Shown: piece by piece, positions 10,922 to 23,457 of the stretch | Position numbering within the stretch: the first letter of the stretch is position 1 | Layout of the letters: every line of letters begins with the position of its first letter | From: Ophioderma brevispina | Taxonomy: Eukaryota; Echinodermata; Ophiuroidea; Amphilepidida; Ophiodermatidae | Reading direction: 5' to 3' | NCBI GenBank assembly: GCA_023653785.1 | Contig: JAMKCH010078644.1 | Span: forward strand, 21,847 to 85,846 | Length of the DNA stretch: 64,000 nt | Translations under genes and position numbers: made by a program | Notes under the pieces: model-generated | What the model saw: only the letters and a program-made list of their open reading frames with translations | What the model was told of the DNA's origin: nothing | Database searches by the model: none

Positions 10922-13334
10922 CCATACTTTTTAATTTATTTATTTACTGGTTTATTTTTATTTATTTATGTTGTTGAATTGGTTGAAGTCTACAAAAGGC
11001 ACTCTTTCGTAAAGTCTATCATCATCTGCTTTGTGTGCAAAGATTTTTGGCGAAACATTTCGAATAATTTATCATATAGTTGCGTATATCGTCATTTACG
11101 TTACGCTTTATTTTACCCCTAGGTCTCAACATGTTAAGCTATCCATATAACACGTTATGCAGTCACAGTGTGAAACAATAGCTACATTTTGATTAGTTCG
11201 CCAAGGGCAAAGAACACAACCCCTGCCTACTTTACTATAAACGTATCCTTTATAAACGTGAATATAACAAACAGATAAGTACATGTATCACTTTATGTTC
11301 TCTTTATAAAACACGGTGATCTGTGTCTATACAAATAATACGCGCATTAGCAAGTAGGTCAAATAAGCAACAGAGTTGCTCTGCACAGTCAACAGCCAAA
11401 GTACTTCACGAAGGGCACACTTCCAAGGATGCACTGTTCTGAAGAAGGAACACGACTTAAAATATAACCCCAGACCCGAAGATTCTCCGACTTGGCGTAA
11501 CCAAAATCGAGTGCCCAAAAGTATATAATGAGCATACGCCCTTCAATTTATCAAATAGTTTTGGGCACCACCATATTGTGTAGCGTAGCTTCGTATTTTG
11601 AAATCCTTAATGCATATTTATAAGACAAAACTGCGGTTATTTTACGTTGCGTTCGCCACACTCAGCGAGTGAAAACAACAATAACACTGATGCCCACATG
11701 CTATCATCTCGTACTCAATATCTCTTTTCCTAAGCAAATTAGCAGGGTCATCGGGAGACTTTTTGTGCATAGAATGCAGGAATCTTTTTTGATGCATGGA
11801 CCTTTCATCATTGGGTTTCGCATAATATTGCAGAAAAAATCGTCCGATCAGACAATGGAACCTGGGGAAATGCAACACGATAACATAACTCTTGACGCAC
11901 ATATTTATATGCGAGTGCTTGCGCCTCAACAGTGACGACAAGCGCGCGCGTGCTTACGCATCAACAACCCGGCGCGCTGTGTTTGAGAGAAATCGGTTAC
12001 GAGCTTGGGCTATTCCACCAATACACTACACGCGATTCCCCTCTGGGTTTATATTCACAGCCTATATAAAGCTGAGAGGACCGCTAAGACATAATTAAGA
12101 CAAGAACTGTCATTAAAAAAGACATGGCGGGAGATGGATAATTGTGAAGTTAATTTTAGGCTAGGCCCTCAATATTAGAAGTGAAACTGAACTGGGGGGG
12201 CTCCATAGTCTTTCTGTTGATGCATCCAAGTGTACGTCGGTTTCATTGACATAAGGTCATCGTGTGGGCTTTTTAGATGAAATGTGGTACTGAATTCCTT
12301 TAAATGCGTTCATTTAACACCATAAATCCGAAATACCCCTTTTAATATACGATACCATACCAATTGATTCCGTCATGCTTTGTATGACGTTTTTGCAGAT
12401 GCGTTTGACGGAATGAATGGAAATACCTCATCTTCATCAATGGGACTTCTAGATGAAAACGTCTACCATTTGATCAAAGGGGACCCTTACCTGAGCCAGA
12501 AAATTCGAGGTCAAAGGTCACACCCATAGGTTAAATGTCACAGCACGGGAAAATACACTGGTAATTGTCTAAAGATCATCATAACTGAAGACTTGACGTC
12601 ATCACACCAAACCTATGTGTTCACCGTTTCCTCTTGTGTTCTTGCCAGTATCACTGTTTTCATCAATCCACCTTATTATGTGAACACGTAGAGGACAATG
12701 GGGGTCTAGGGACTCACAAATCATCGTTTTCCAGTTTTAACGAATAACGATCTAACTTTTTTTGACATAAATTTTTGTATATGTTGGTATAACTTGGTAT
12801 ATTTTGGTATACTTTGGATACGAATCTTTTCATGAAAAAAATATTAAAACCATCACCCCGTTAAGTAGAATAATTATGCGAGTCCCTAAGAGCCCCTGTC
12901 CAATCACCGGAGTTTCAGTAAATTAAAACAATCAATTTATGAATCTTTTTTTCCTGTTTAGGTGTTTACATATCATGTAGTTAAACAATAAATAATAAAT
13001 ATAAACTTCATTAATATCCTTTCCTGCTGATATCAATCACTCACTTGGTTTTGCCATATCTTCCATCCCGGCTACTGTACATAACCAATGGGAAGTTTAT
13101 GCATATGCCGCCTATTAGAAATATGACATATTAACATCATTTGTGTTCAAAACGTAGATTGGACCGTTTTGAACACATATTAACAACTTTTTCATTCCCA
13201 CATATATATTTTGTGGAACGAAACCGTGTTAATTTGTGTTCCCTTTGTCCGAATTTGAAATAACTTTTTTTTGCCTTTAATTTTGGTCTTTTTTGTGTGA
13301 TTCTAAATTTTATTGCTAAATTGTTATTGTTTTA
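10922..13334. other. No recognised gene
   Basis: Unassigned sequence. Near 11640-12110 there are overlapping ORFs on both strands (about 99 and 88 codons), which is typical of non-coding GC-balanced sequence. A short inverted pair of TTTTGAACAC/GTGTTCAAAA lies near 13143-13175. Confidence 0.5.
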
Positions 13335-13480
13335 AGATGACCCTGCATGTGTGATACAAATTCTGCTAAAATTTCTTCGAGAATGTGGTTTCCGTGTGCA
13401 GGGGGGTCCATGTGAACCTCCCTTGTCACCAACGGGATAAGCAATCTGCCACTTCAGTATTAACGTCGACCCTCGGTTAT
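13335..13480 (-). pseudogene. Possible RNase H tail of a retroelement (weak)
   Basis: One minus-strand frame reads VNTEVADCLSRW, resembling the conserved '(N/T).(V/A)AD.LSR' end of retroelement RNase H domains. The frame is broken on both sides. The match is one short motif, so chance is a real alternative. Confidence 0.2.
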
Positions 13481-14249
13481 CTCTCTGTTTTTCCATAGGT
13501 TCTGCATAGAAACAAAAAGGATTGTCTCGAACTACTAGACTCAACATTTTGGAAATGGAAAACGGTTCTGAATGGTACCTTTATTTATGCATTGCATTGT
13601 GGGATTGATTTGTCTTACGTGTTGTATTACACTGTCCAATCATGGGCGTTATAATTATTGTCATTGTATTGGGTGTCCATGTTAACTGAGGCACAACGCA
13701 TAATGAACATCGCTATGAACATAGCTTGCAATACGTGAAACCTTGAGTATTTTGTAGAAACGCAAAAAAAAAAAAAAAATCAAAATGGCCAGCAAAACCC
13801 AAAAGAAATCACCCATTACTCAAAAGTTGTAAATTTTGAGCCTGTCTAGTTAAAACATTCAATGTGACCATTAAAATATGATTTTGTAATCAATTAATTC
13901 AATATGGCCGCCAATATAATAAAGTATCTGATCGTGATCTACTTTTGACTGCAGATTGGTAACATGGTATCCATTCTGAAATAACTCTAATGACTCTAAG
14001 ATGACTATAATTGATAACTTTATCTAACCTAGAGCTGCAATGTTTGTGTATATGCCTGTAGATCAATCAGATCATTTTAAATATCATTATGTAATCAGAG
14101 AGATGTAAGATGTCATCCAAGATGGGTGTCGAATATGGCTGGCAATGGCACTTACTAAGCGGTAAAAAATTCGATCACTAATACTCTAGAGGTATCTCTT
14201 TGTTTTTGTTAGGTTTTAGGCATTCATTGACATCCATCTTGAGATCTTG
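13481..14249. other. No recognised gene
   Basis: AT-rich, with a poly-A tract at about 13766-13780. No ORF or repeat structure stands out. Confidence 0.5.
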
Positions 14250-14422
14250 GCACCCTGACTCAAGACAGAAAATTGGTATTTAGCACAACTGCATACTATG
14301 ATTTCAGATTTGAAAAGCCCGATTGCCAAAACAATTTATGTGTGCTTATCATTCCATCATGAAATACCCATGGACAAGTCTGCAGTTGTGCTAAGTAACA
14401 GTTTTCTGTCTTTTGCCAGGGC
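14250..14422. mobile_element. MITE of family S (inverted termini)
   Basis: The left end CCCTGACTCAAGACAGAAAA, continuing to TTAGCACAACTGCA, is matched in reverse complement at the right end (about 14382-14422, ending GCCAGGG). The terminal repeats are about 40 bases. Other copies are at 45203-45356, in 32795-33000, and as an inverted half at about 15415-15548. No transposase lies inside, so it is non-autonomous. Confidence 0.75.
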
Positions 14423-15548
14423 GGGGGGGGGTGTAGGACACGATCTGCTCGATTTGGGCATTGGGGAATTCCATGCCTAAGAAAAATGATGATCCGTGGA
14501 CAAGTCTGTTCTGCTGACTTATTGTTCAATGTACCATATCTTGAGAACCACTCAACCAAAATGAACATTTTTTTCAGTCAAGATGCTCAATTACCCATTC
14601 TTTATGATAAAATAAAATCCACAGATATCAAATTAAAAAAAGTGGAAAAATATATCATCGTTAGCCTAAAACGTGAATGAATACTGACCTTTGCTGACAT
14701 TGACAGCTATATTGGACGCCCATCTTGGATGCCATCTTGCAGATATTAATCACTTTGATTATCTTATAATATTTAAAATGCTCTGAATGAATTATGATGA
14801 TATATACAAACATCACAGCTCTTGGCTAGATGTAGCAATGAATTATAGCCATTTTGAATGTTTGGTTGATTTGATTATCAAATTATTGAAAGAGATTGAA
14901 AGCGTATACACTAAGTTAACACTCTACAGTAATTTCTTAATTACGTGGTTAGCGAATAATATTTTAATTGGTCACAATGGATTTTTTTGACTGAACAGGC
15001 ACAAAATATCACACTTTTGAGTGATTAACAGATGAGTTTTTAGTGTTTTTGTGGCCATTTTTAATTTTTGTGTTTTTTTTAAAAGCTCAATGTTTCTCGT
15101 CTGGCACCCATAGGATTCAGATTCAGCAGGAGAAATAGGTCTAGAAACCGTCGAAAAACTTCATATAAATATAACGAGGTCACGTGGTCTGTAGCGTGGA
15201 CTACAACGAAACGCATAGCCCGACAGACAACTCAGATAATATAGGGGTACCCAATAAAACTTACCCACATAAGTGATATTTTTTCCACTGTCTTAATTTG
15301 ATATCTTGGATATCATAAAGAATGGGTAAGTGAACATATTGCATAAAAATTATTCATTTTGGTTGAGTGGTTTTCAAGATTATGGTCCAATGAACAGTGA
15401 CTCAGCCAAACACTTTTCCATGGGTAATCTCCTGATGGTATGATAAGTGCACATCACTTGTGTTGGCAACCGGGCTTTGCAAATCTGAAATCATAGCATT
15501 TCAGTTGTGCTAAATACCCCAGTTTTTCTGTCTTTGTCAGGGCGGCTT
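14250..15548. repeat. Large foldback of family S and S2 sequences
   Basis: The order S (14250-14500), S2 (about 14505-14655) is mirrored as S2 then S in reverse orientation at 15250-15548, with a spacer of about 0.6 kb. Landmarks are TATCTTGAGAACCACT at 14537 with its mirror GTGGTTTTCAAGATTA near 15368, and ATGATTTCAGATTTG at 14298 with CAAATCTGAAATCAT near 15480. Confidence 0.7.
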
Positions 15549-17008
15549 TCAATCTAACATCATACTGTAGCGTGCAGTTGTCCTTAAAGCCAGATATCTT
15601 TCTTGAAGGAGAACTTTAAAACATTCTTAACGTAATGGCAACCGCAATTACGCCCACAACGAGCCCTTCGCGGTTTAGATTTACTACCAAACTGGTACTA
15701 TGTAGCTGTGCAACGCAATGGCCAAACAGGTTCCCTGGAGTGAGAGTACCAACCAAGCCTGTTTACTTGTAACATGAGAAAACTGTTTGAAGCAGAGGGA
15801 ACTTTGGAAAATGTTAACAAAGGACGAAGTGGACTGCCTAGGAGCGTCAGAAACCTGCGAAATTCACTGCTGTAAATACACAGGACTTTCGCCAACACCC
15901 CACGCGGCAAGCATAAGGAGAGACCGTGTCGCAAATGTCTCCAATCGTCCCATTTCAGCGCATCGTTAGTGATGACTATCACTTGGCATCCATACAAATT
16001 GTGAGACGCCATAATTTTGATGCAGGTGGTCCTCAACGTAGGCTGGCGTTTTGCAATTGGCTAATCAACAGACCACGGCGCTTCTTAAGAATAACTGTGT
16101 TGTTGATGAGGCCAATTTTCAATACGGTCTCAGTGAACCTCACTCTCAAAATGTGAGAGAGTATGCGCCAAATGAGAACACTCCCAATGATTTTGTCTAC
16201 GGAACAGGCCTAATGATCGCAGGAAAGTTGCAGTTTTAAGCAAGCTGTTACAAGTAACAATAACCTAATTGGGTTCATTTTTATTGATGGAATTTGAATG
16301 TGCGTCATCTCAATATCATTAATCAACACTTGGAACCAGAGTTGCGGCGCCATTTTTTCAGAGCAAAGAATGGAGCAATTCGTCGTGCCTATGTTTTCTT
16401 CAAACGTGCACCACACACATTCTGTAAATGGTTAGAAACCGCCTTCAGGAACTCTTTCAAATCGGATCATTGCATGGATTAGGGCAATGCGGTGGAATGG
16501 CCCCCTCGATCACCGGATCTAACTCCGCTAGAATTTTTGCTATGGGGTGATGTACAAGCTAGAGTTTACAATGAGGGCCCCCACCACATGTTACAAACTA
16601 TGGACGACGGAATAAACGATGCATGTACTGCAATTAGGAGAACGCGTGTCAATAGCAGTGCTGTTCAACACATGCACTACAAAGGGCTACAACGTGCAAT
16701 CGCAATTTTCAGGGAGGATATGGGAAAGATAAAAACTAAAGGTAGACCGGTTAGATAAATTACTATTGAATGTTGTAATTGTGTTCAACCATCCTAAGAC
16801 AGATGTTGCTTGCTCCTGGAACAAGGTCTGTTTTTCTGACGTATTGCTGAGAGGAACATATCTTGAGAACCACCAAACCAAAATGAAACAAAAAAGCAGG
16901 TATTGTTTTTTATTACCCATTTTTTATGATAAAATAAAATCCACATATACCAAAGTACAGAAAGTGGAAACTATCACGTTTCATTTTGGGTAAAGTTTTT
17001 ATTGGGGT
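15250..17008 (+). mobile_element. Mariner-superfamily DNA transposon, decayed
   Basis: The left end reads CCCAATAAAACTTACCC (15250-15266). The right end is the inverted GGGTAAAGTTTTTATTGGG (16988-17006). Beyond these short termini, about 150 bases are also mirrored (15250-15405 against 16850-17008). Between them lies a broken transposase gene. Half of a family-S MITE interrupts the left side at about 15415-15548. Flanking dinucleotide duplication is not clear. Confidence 0.7.
15690..16757 (+). pseudogene. Mariner/Tc1-superfamily (ITm) transposase pseudogene
   Basis: With frameshifts allowed, the order is: an N-terminal helix-turn-helix region ending in a GRSGRPRSV linker (near 15815-15850); a second DNA-binding part; VVDEANF holding the first catalytic Asp (near 16100); a block around INQHLEPELRR; and WPPRSPDLTPLEFLLWG holding the third Asp (16498-16548). 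The WPPRSPDLTPL signature is diagnostic of this superfamily. The second Asp is missing, since the expected 'DGAPHT' site reads FFKRAPHT. There is an in-frame stop at about 16480 and at least three frame breaks, so it cannot be active. Confidence 0.85.
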
Positions 17009-17129
17009 CAAACCCTGTAATAGATGATTGTTTGCTATTAAGTATTTCAGTTACGCGCCCTGTGTGCATTACCTACGCGGTCCCGTAAGTACGTCATCCT
17101 GTTTCTAAAATTCAAAAAAAAAAGTTGGC

Positions 17130-17600
17130 GTAAACTGAAACCACCCATCGTTTGATAAAATTGTCATAGACTGGAATAATATACCGAAAGGCATTGTGTG
17201 AAAAAGGGATGCTGCCCGTAAGATTGCGTGTTCACTTGTTTCCGTGTTTGCGAGCACCCTACAAAAACGTTCAATTCTCCTCGTAGTTCTACAGGTTCAG
17301 ACCCTATTACGATACATATTCAAAACGAAACAAAGTAATGGACCCTCTGATGCAAAATCTCTATAGAACCCCTTCGTTTTCCCCCGGAGATATTTGAGAT
17401 TTAGTTTCATTTGCATGCATTCGCTATTACGGACTGATAACGTTAATCTTCCGCGCAGTACTAATTTAGGTAATAGCTTTCGCAGTCCTGTTACACAGAT
17501 ACAACACTTTCCGGACCGCCCGTATATATTAACAATGCAAGTGCGTATTACGCTTGAGATCCAATCACCGATTAACTGAAACTACCCTGTGGTTTCCACA
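17130..17600. repeat. Dispersed repeat, copy 1 (pairs with 36660-37345)
   Basis: Shares long direct similarity with 36660-37000, including AAAACGTTCAATT, TCTGATGCAAAATC and GGACTGATAACGTTAATC. Similarity resumes at CCTGTGG.TTCCACA near 17587 and 37320, leaving about 300 bases inserted in copy 2 or deleted here. Non-coding. Confidence 0.75.
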
Positions 17601-19452
17601 AGATGGTAATGTTCATTTTTAACCTAAATAACTCGATGGTTATCCAATTGTTCAACATTGCCTCCCATCAACCAGGGAACGAAGTCTAAGTCTTGTGAAT
17701 TAAATGCACAAGAAAAGTGCTGGTACTGGAAATGTGGTGGTCAATTACATGGGTAACCATGAGGTTTCTCTATATTAGTATATATGCTATGTAACGGATG
17801 TTTTTGTATTGTCTTGTACTCTGCACATGTTTTCGTTACGTTGTCTTGCAACATTGTTCATGTCGTGTTATAAAAGAATGGTAAGGGTGGCCAATTATTC
17901 TTCGAGCTTTTGATTTGCTTGGTCACCCACCGCTAATAATCATTTTAGCCTGGAGCTAGTACAACATTTGTAACACATCTCAAGTTACAAAGTTTGAGTG
18001 ATTAAATATGTAGACAGCCTGGACCAGAACCTCTGAAACGCGATTCTTAAGTGCCGCAAGTGGTGCCTTAAGAGAGGGGCCAAGACAAAGCTGTACAGGG
18101 GTCAAATTTTTAAATTGATCCAATCATGTTGACAAAGATACCATATTATGTGTTAAACCACAAGGATTCAGAAAAGGTATCGTTTGTAATATGTATAGCC
18201 TAAAATTTCAGAGTGTTAGAGGCTAAAAAAACAGCAAAAATCCAATAAAAAGAGTAAATTTAAGTTGTACAGGGGTCAAATTTGTAAATTGATCTGATTT
18301 GAACAAAAATGGTTGCAAATATGGTGGGCTCATAGGACTATTAAAATAAGAATAGTTTTGAGTGTCTCAAATGCTGCTTAAGAAAGTAGGGGCGTTAACA
18401 AGATCAAGCCCCATTGAATGCATTGACGTTGACCTTCTGTGCCCCTAATTTCTGTAAAACTGTAAGGTCAGTAAATATCTGAATTGCATAATCGCATAAC
18501 CATGACATAATCCACATTATATCATGATTTAACATATTCCTAATATCTTCATAATCAACTTGTCATGCTGCGTTTAAAAAAAGAGGTGAAAACTACTCGG
18601 GTGGAAATACATCCGAGGTCCACCATACTAGTCAATAGATTATGGAGGACTTATGCAGGCTATTGCAAATGCGCTCAGAATAATTGTGTCAAACTAATTT
18701 CAAGGTTTAAATATATGCAAATTGATTGTGATCATTAAGAATGTGAGACCAAACTTCTTCAAGCAACAACAACAAAATAAACAATTTAATCAAGATGGAC
18801 GGTCCCGAAAATGATGAAAACAGTTGTTCTACCATTTGGTAACAAACATGCACCAATCAATTAAAACCTGAGGTTGCAAAAATTAGTGCTTAGCTTAATA
18901 TCAGTCGTGTTGTGTTGGTAACTTGTCCAAGGCTGCCTCCATGAAATTAGAAAGATTAGGCAGATTTGACGCGATTACATCATTGATACAAAGATCAAAA
19001 GTTATTGTGAGAAGTTGAATGGGTCATGCCAAAGGTGTGTTTTGAAACCCCAATCCACATAATGAGCTATAATCCATTATAATGTGCCGTATTAATGCCG
19101 TACTAAACACATGTCAGTATTAGGGGTAAAGAGTGTTCCAAAAGATTAAAACCCAAGAGCTATTTAATGATCATGCTAAAAAAATCCTAAGTACAAACGC
19201 TTAAGGGCTAAAATGGTCAGGGAAGTATATGATTTTGTGGGATCACAGGACCCTATTGAGGTGAATTCCCCAAACCGGTTCACTGTGGGTTTGACTCATT
19301 ACACCCTCTGGGTGGGTTCATATCCTGCCGCATTTCAAGGTTGGATTTCTTACAAGAAGTAGACCATGGGGCTTGTCCTTCTGTGCGTGTTGTTTTTAGT
19401 CTACATCAGCGGCACTATGGCAAAACCAATTGTAAATTCCGAATAAATTATG
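17601..19452. other. No recognised gene
   Basis: AT-rich DNA. The 20-mer GTACAGGGGTCAAATTTTTA (18093) recurs with one change at 18268, and both lead into AAATTGATC. No coding signal was seen. Confidence 0.5.
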
Positions 19453-19583
19453 TATTTTAGAAGGAGAGGGCCTGATATGCATGATTCTAGCAGAATATAT
19501 GACGATGCGAAACTTAATTTTCCAATGGTACGCGGAGGATCAAGTTAAAAAGACTTCATTGCATGGCCATCTCCTTCTAAATA
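19453..19583. mobile_element. Small MITE, about 130 bp
   Basis: Left TATTTTAGAAGGAGAGGGCC and right GGCCATCTCCTTCTAAATA are inverted copies. The element has no ORF. It ends only four bases before the next MITE. Confidence 0.65.
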
Positions 19584-19587
19584 TAAA

Positions 19588-20031
19588 GGGTGAGCCAAAA
19601 AAACTTTACCCTGATTGTGTCCGCCATTTGGAATTTTTAAGTTAATATACTAGCGAACATAATTTGTATCATCTGAAGCTGAGTCATATCTTAATTTACT
19701 GCAAAGATCATTCACAACGGTTAGGTATAGACCGACTTACAGTCGTTGAATCAAGTAGTCGGTTTTCGTGCTGTCCACGGATTCACATTGAAATGAACGG
19801 CATTTCAGCGGAAGGAATTCCGTGTCCAGAAGAAAATCAGGCTATTTATTCACTTGCGATTCGTGATTCGAAAGACTGTAGCCGGCCTATACTTAACCGA
19901 TTGAATGATCTCTTGGACCAGAAATTACGATAATGAAATAAGCTTTCCGGAGATAAACAAATATGTTAGATATACATTATTTAAAAATTCAAAATGGTGG
20001 ACACAATCAGGGTAAAGTTTTTTTACTCACC
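19588..20031. mobile_element. Mariner-type MITE, GGGTGAG ends, copy 1
   Basis: Termini are GGGTGAGCCAAAAAAACTTT at the left and its inverted form ending TTTTTTACTCACC at the right. The subterminal GATTGTGTCCGCCAT is also mirrored (GGTGGACACAATC). Its interior matches the reverse complement of 25153-25624. The AAACTTTACCC in the ends resembles the ends of the 15250-17008 transposon, suggesting a related transposase moved it. Confidence 0.75.
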
Positions 20032-20042
20032 TAAGGTATAAG

Positions 20043-20550
20043 TTGGAAATCTATGAAAAGAGAGGTTTGTGGCCGACGGTGTCAAAAGCAGCTGTAAGAT
20101 CGAGCAGGACTAACAACACAACTTTATTTTTATCTAGCTCACGGAAAAATATCCACTTGCACTTAAGGAGTGCTGTCTCAGTGCGCCATTTTCTCTACAA
20201 GCGTCTGGCGAGGCACGCCCTGATTAAAATATTATTCTTTGAACCAACAAGAAGCGACAACGATCAGATCTCGTCTTGGTCTTGTAAGGAGCATACTGAT
20301 CCAGGAGGATAACACAAGAGTTAGAAAAATGTGGTTCACCAGATCGTTAAAATCACTTGGCTCAGACATATTAACAAGCACATTCTCATTCTCATGACTA
20401 AATGCTTCAACATCAAGTGTACGAAAATCTCTACGAGTATACGATACTTTCATAGGACATGGTTTCTTATACCTAACAGTACTCTTAATGATGGCATGGA
20501 GTGTTAATGGTGATTTACCAACACTATGATTTAATAACAACATCATCATC
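20043..20550 (-). pseudogene. LINE pol fragment: endonuclease-RT linker and RT block
   Basis: The minus strand first reads a linker-like region (near 20260-20500, 'DFRTLDVEAFSHE..' style, as found between endonuclease and RT in CR1/L2-type LINEs). It then reads RELDKNKVVLLVLLDLTAAF, the RT motif with the first catalytic Asp, followed by DTVGHK (about 20060-20125). The distance between the two is far too short, so an internal deletion has removed several RT motifs. The downstream part, including the YADD box, is absent. Confidence 0.7.
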
Positions 20551-20978
20551 CACTCTGTCTATGAGAGGGGTTGGGGGGCGCCTCTAACTAAAAACGGGTC
20601 AAATAAGTGATTAAAAAACTCGCCCGTGGCAAGACAAGAAAGCCCGGTAATCGCGAAATCGAGCCCTTTGCTTGCTTTCGGGACATTTCCTCCTCCTGCC
20701 CTGACCTTGGCCCTTGATCTTTTAGAGTTATTTGGTTATGGAGTTCATTAATATTATTTTAGAGTTCTTTTGATGGGGTAAACCGCGAAAAAGCAGGGGG
20801 AGTTTATGGATGGGGTTCATCGTATGAGCATGTTTAGAGTTATTTTTGGGGAGTTATGGAGTTCGTCGACGAGTTTTATGTTTTACAGCTTTTTAGAGTT
20901 ATTGTTGGTGAGTATGGACGGAGTAATCAACCTGAGTAGGTGGTTTGGAGTTGTTAGTTCATTTAGAATTGCCTTATA
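20551..20978. other. Unassigned, with TTTAGAGTTAT words
   Basis: TTTAGAGTT(A/C) recurs about four times (20723, 20759, 20833, 20890), each followed by T/G-rich sequence and a GGAGTT word. This is a degraded tandem arrangement. No ORF of note. Confidence 0.4.
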
Positions 20979-22862
20979 AGCTGGATTGTAATGTGAAATG
21001 AAGACACAGTACAGTCTATGCCAATCTGATTCGGATTGTTCAGGCAAGTACTAACATTGATTCATGGGTTATTCCCGATTTCAAAATATAGTTTCGGGTG
21101 GCAAACTTTTAGAAAGTGCTATTCTGGAAAATGGTATTTAAATTCTCAATTTCAAAGAATTTTTAGTTACAAATATGGTCTGTGCCAGAGGTCCTCGTCC
21201 AAACAACTAGACTTACCCCTTTTATCCTCATGCATCGCTGTGATTTGTAGTCGTTCATTTGAATGTTGTCTCACAAGTTAACTGTCGCCATATCAATGGA
21301 CTCTATATTTATAGTGTCATAGGTATAATGTATACATGTCATTAGTACTTTGTTTAGCCTTTTATGAGCTTGTGTATGTGTGTGTGTGTGCGTGCGTGCG
21401 GTGCGTGATTCCTTGCGATGGCGTGTGTGTGTTACACAGGTTGTACAATGCAGCAGAAAGTACCCGTGATACGTAACAGTAGCATACCCGTAGATCTTTC
21501 ATTGATAATTATTTATAGCTATATGTAATCAAACAATATTAATACTGATATCAAAATGAATGATATGGGGGAAAACTGGGGAAAAAGAGCAAAGTATTTG
21601 TAGGAAATGACCAAGACAAATATGAATTAAATAAGCACGTTGACCTGAGAAAACTCTAGTGGGAAAACCAAGTCATACTTATAAAGTTGACATGCATGGT
21701 TGATGAAATTGTTTGAAAAAACATGGGTTTGATTTGATTAAAGTTTTTTCCCAAGAGTTATTGGACGATGCCGATTTAACTCTAACATGGAATAATGACA
21801 AGCTTTGACATCGCGAAAACGCCTAGCTTTTAAACACCTAAAACACAGAACCTACTGTAATTAATGTGCCATTAGCCTAATTGTCCATGGTTTAATTGGT
21901 AAATATAACGAACGTGCTCCAACACAGCTAAAAGCCGTTAGCATTGTTTAGGATAATATAGGCCTATTATAATATGTTATCTCTTAATATCTGAGTTAAC
22001 AAGCGCTTAAAAACAAACTTTCCTGGCTCACACATGGTTTAAAACAGATTTGAAACAGATTTGGATTAGAGTTCTTTGCAATTAATGTATCTGCACTGAA
22101 TTCACTTGATCATAATGAACTTTCATTGATCAATGACTTTTTTAAAACCAATTTGATACAGAGAAAGTATTTTTTTGAAAAGATTTTTTGCATATAACAA
22201 TATTGCACGAAATAATACTGTTCTAATAAAGACACTTTGATATTGTTCTACCTACCCATCCACAAGCATTCAGTTCCGTTTTTCAAAACTTTATAACTTT
22301 ATAAATGGACTCACTGAGCCTTTGGCAAAGAAAGTATTATAAAAGAATGTCGATTTTCTTTTCAGTTCCTTCAATATCGATTTATACATTGGAATTTAAG
22401 AATTATCTTCACAGTATTCCCCGCTTATGACCAGGTCTTGAGCTACTTGAAGCACAATTAAGAGCATACAGTTATTTAAAATGGATCTTTGTTTTCAACG
22501 ATCTATAGAACTAAGAATATGTGTGTTTTTGAATGTTTTACAAATTTTTGAAATTAATAATACTTTAATTAATCGAATTGCTGCACTGAATGTCATCGAA
22601 TTCACTGAATCTGATGATCTGCAATTTACTATTGCGAAACAAAGTTCAGAAAGATTTGTCCCATATCAGATAATAATGGAACTGAAATCCAGCTTAACGG
22701 TGTAATCCCATAGGAATGGGGTAAAATGGATTAGCCGTAAAAAATTTCATATCTTAACCTCATTTCTTCACCAAATTCTTCATTTCTTCAGACAGCAATA
22801 GTAGGAAGAAATAGGCAGTCATGAAAATCAAATTCGTCACAGTTGAAGTAACAATCGGGTAC
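20979..22862. repeat. Diverged segmental duplication, copy 2
   Basis: Collinear with 1-2118 joined directly to 4893-5095. It is continuous across the join at about 22660, so it represents the arrangement without the 2.8 kb block. It also lacks about 450 bases present at 490-935 in copy 1. The 74-codon ORF at 22481 is not conserved in copy 1 and is unlikely to be coding. Confidence 0.85.
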
Positions 22863-23457
22863 TAGTAATACGTTGCTATTTATTAGCTCATTGCATAAAA
22901 CCTAACCCCGCAATATCACGGCATTTTCAAATGGCACAAAAACGACGAGCATTATGACTTACATGTAGCGAAGGAATTTTGTGTGTCCGATTATACCGTT
23001 TCAACAGATCCATCACATAGGTTCACATTTTTATCACGGAAATTCAGTGTTAAAATTTTTCTCACAGTCATAGGCATACGGACACCGGACATACGGACGG
23101 AAAGCACATTTTAGAGTCCCGTCACGAACTTAGTTCGGCGGGGACAATTACGAGGATAAATGGATTTGGAGGAATGCACTCTTTATGCTAAAAAAAACAA
23201 GAATTCCCTTTAAAAATTATAAAAAAAGAAAAATTAATTTTTTAAATCAAACATATGAACTTATTGCACCACATCTACATACCAAACACATTAGGTGACG
23301 TTGAACATCATTGTGCTTGGGGGACTGCTTTCAAATGGGAGTTATTGCAAAAATAGACTGCCCCAAAAAGTGTTTTTTTTTTGTTGAAAAAAAAAAATAC
23401 TATATTTTAATTCCCATAAGGAACTCAAATCCAGTGATAACTCAATTTGGCAAAAGG
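22863..23457. other. No recognised gene
   Basis: Unassigned. A short stretch near 23080-23145 (ACGGACACCGGACATACGGACGG) is typical of degraded repeats. No ORF or repeat ends were resolved. Confidence 0.45.

Noticed and set aside
11642..11941. Overlapping 99- and 88-codon ORFs on opposite strands
   Set aside because: Neither has a domain or splice context; antisense open frames of this size are expected in balanced-composition DNA.
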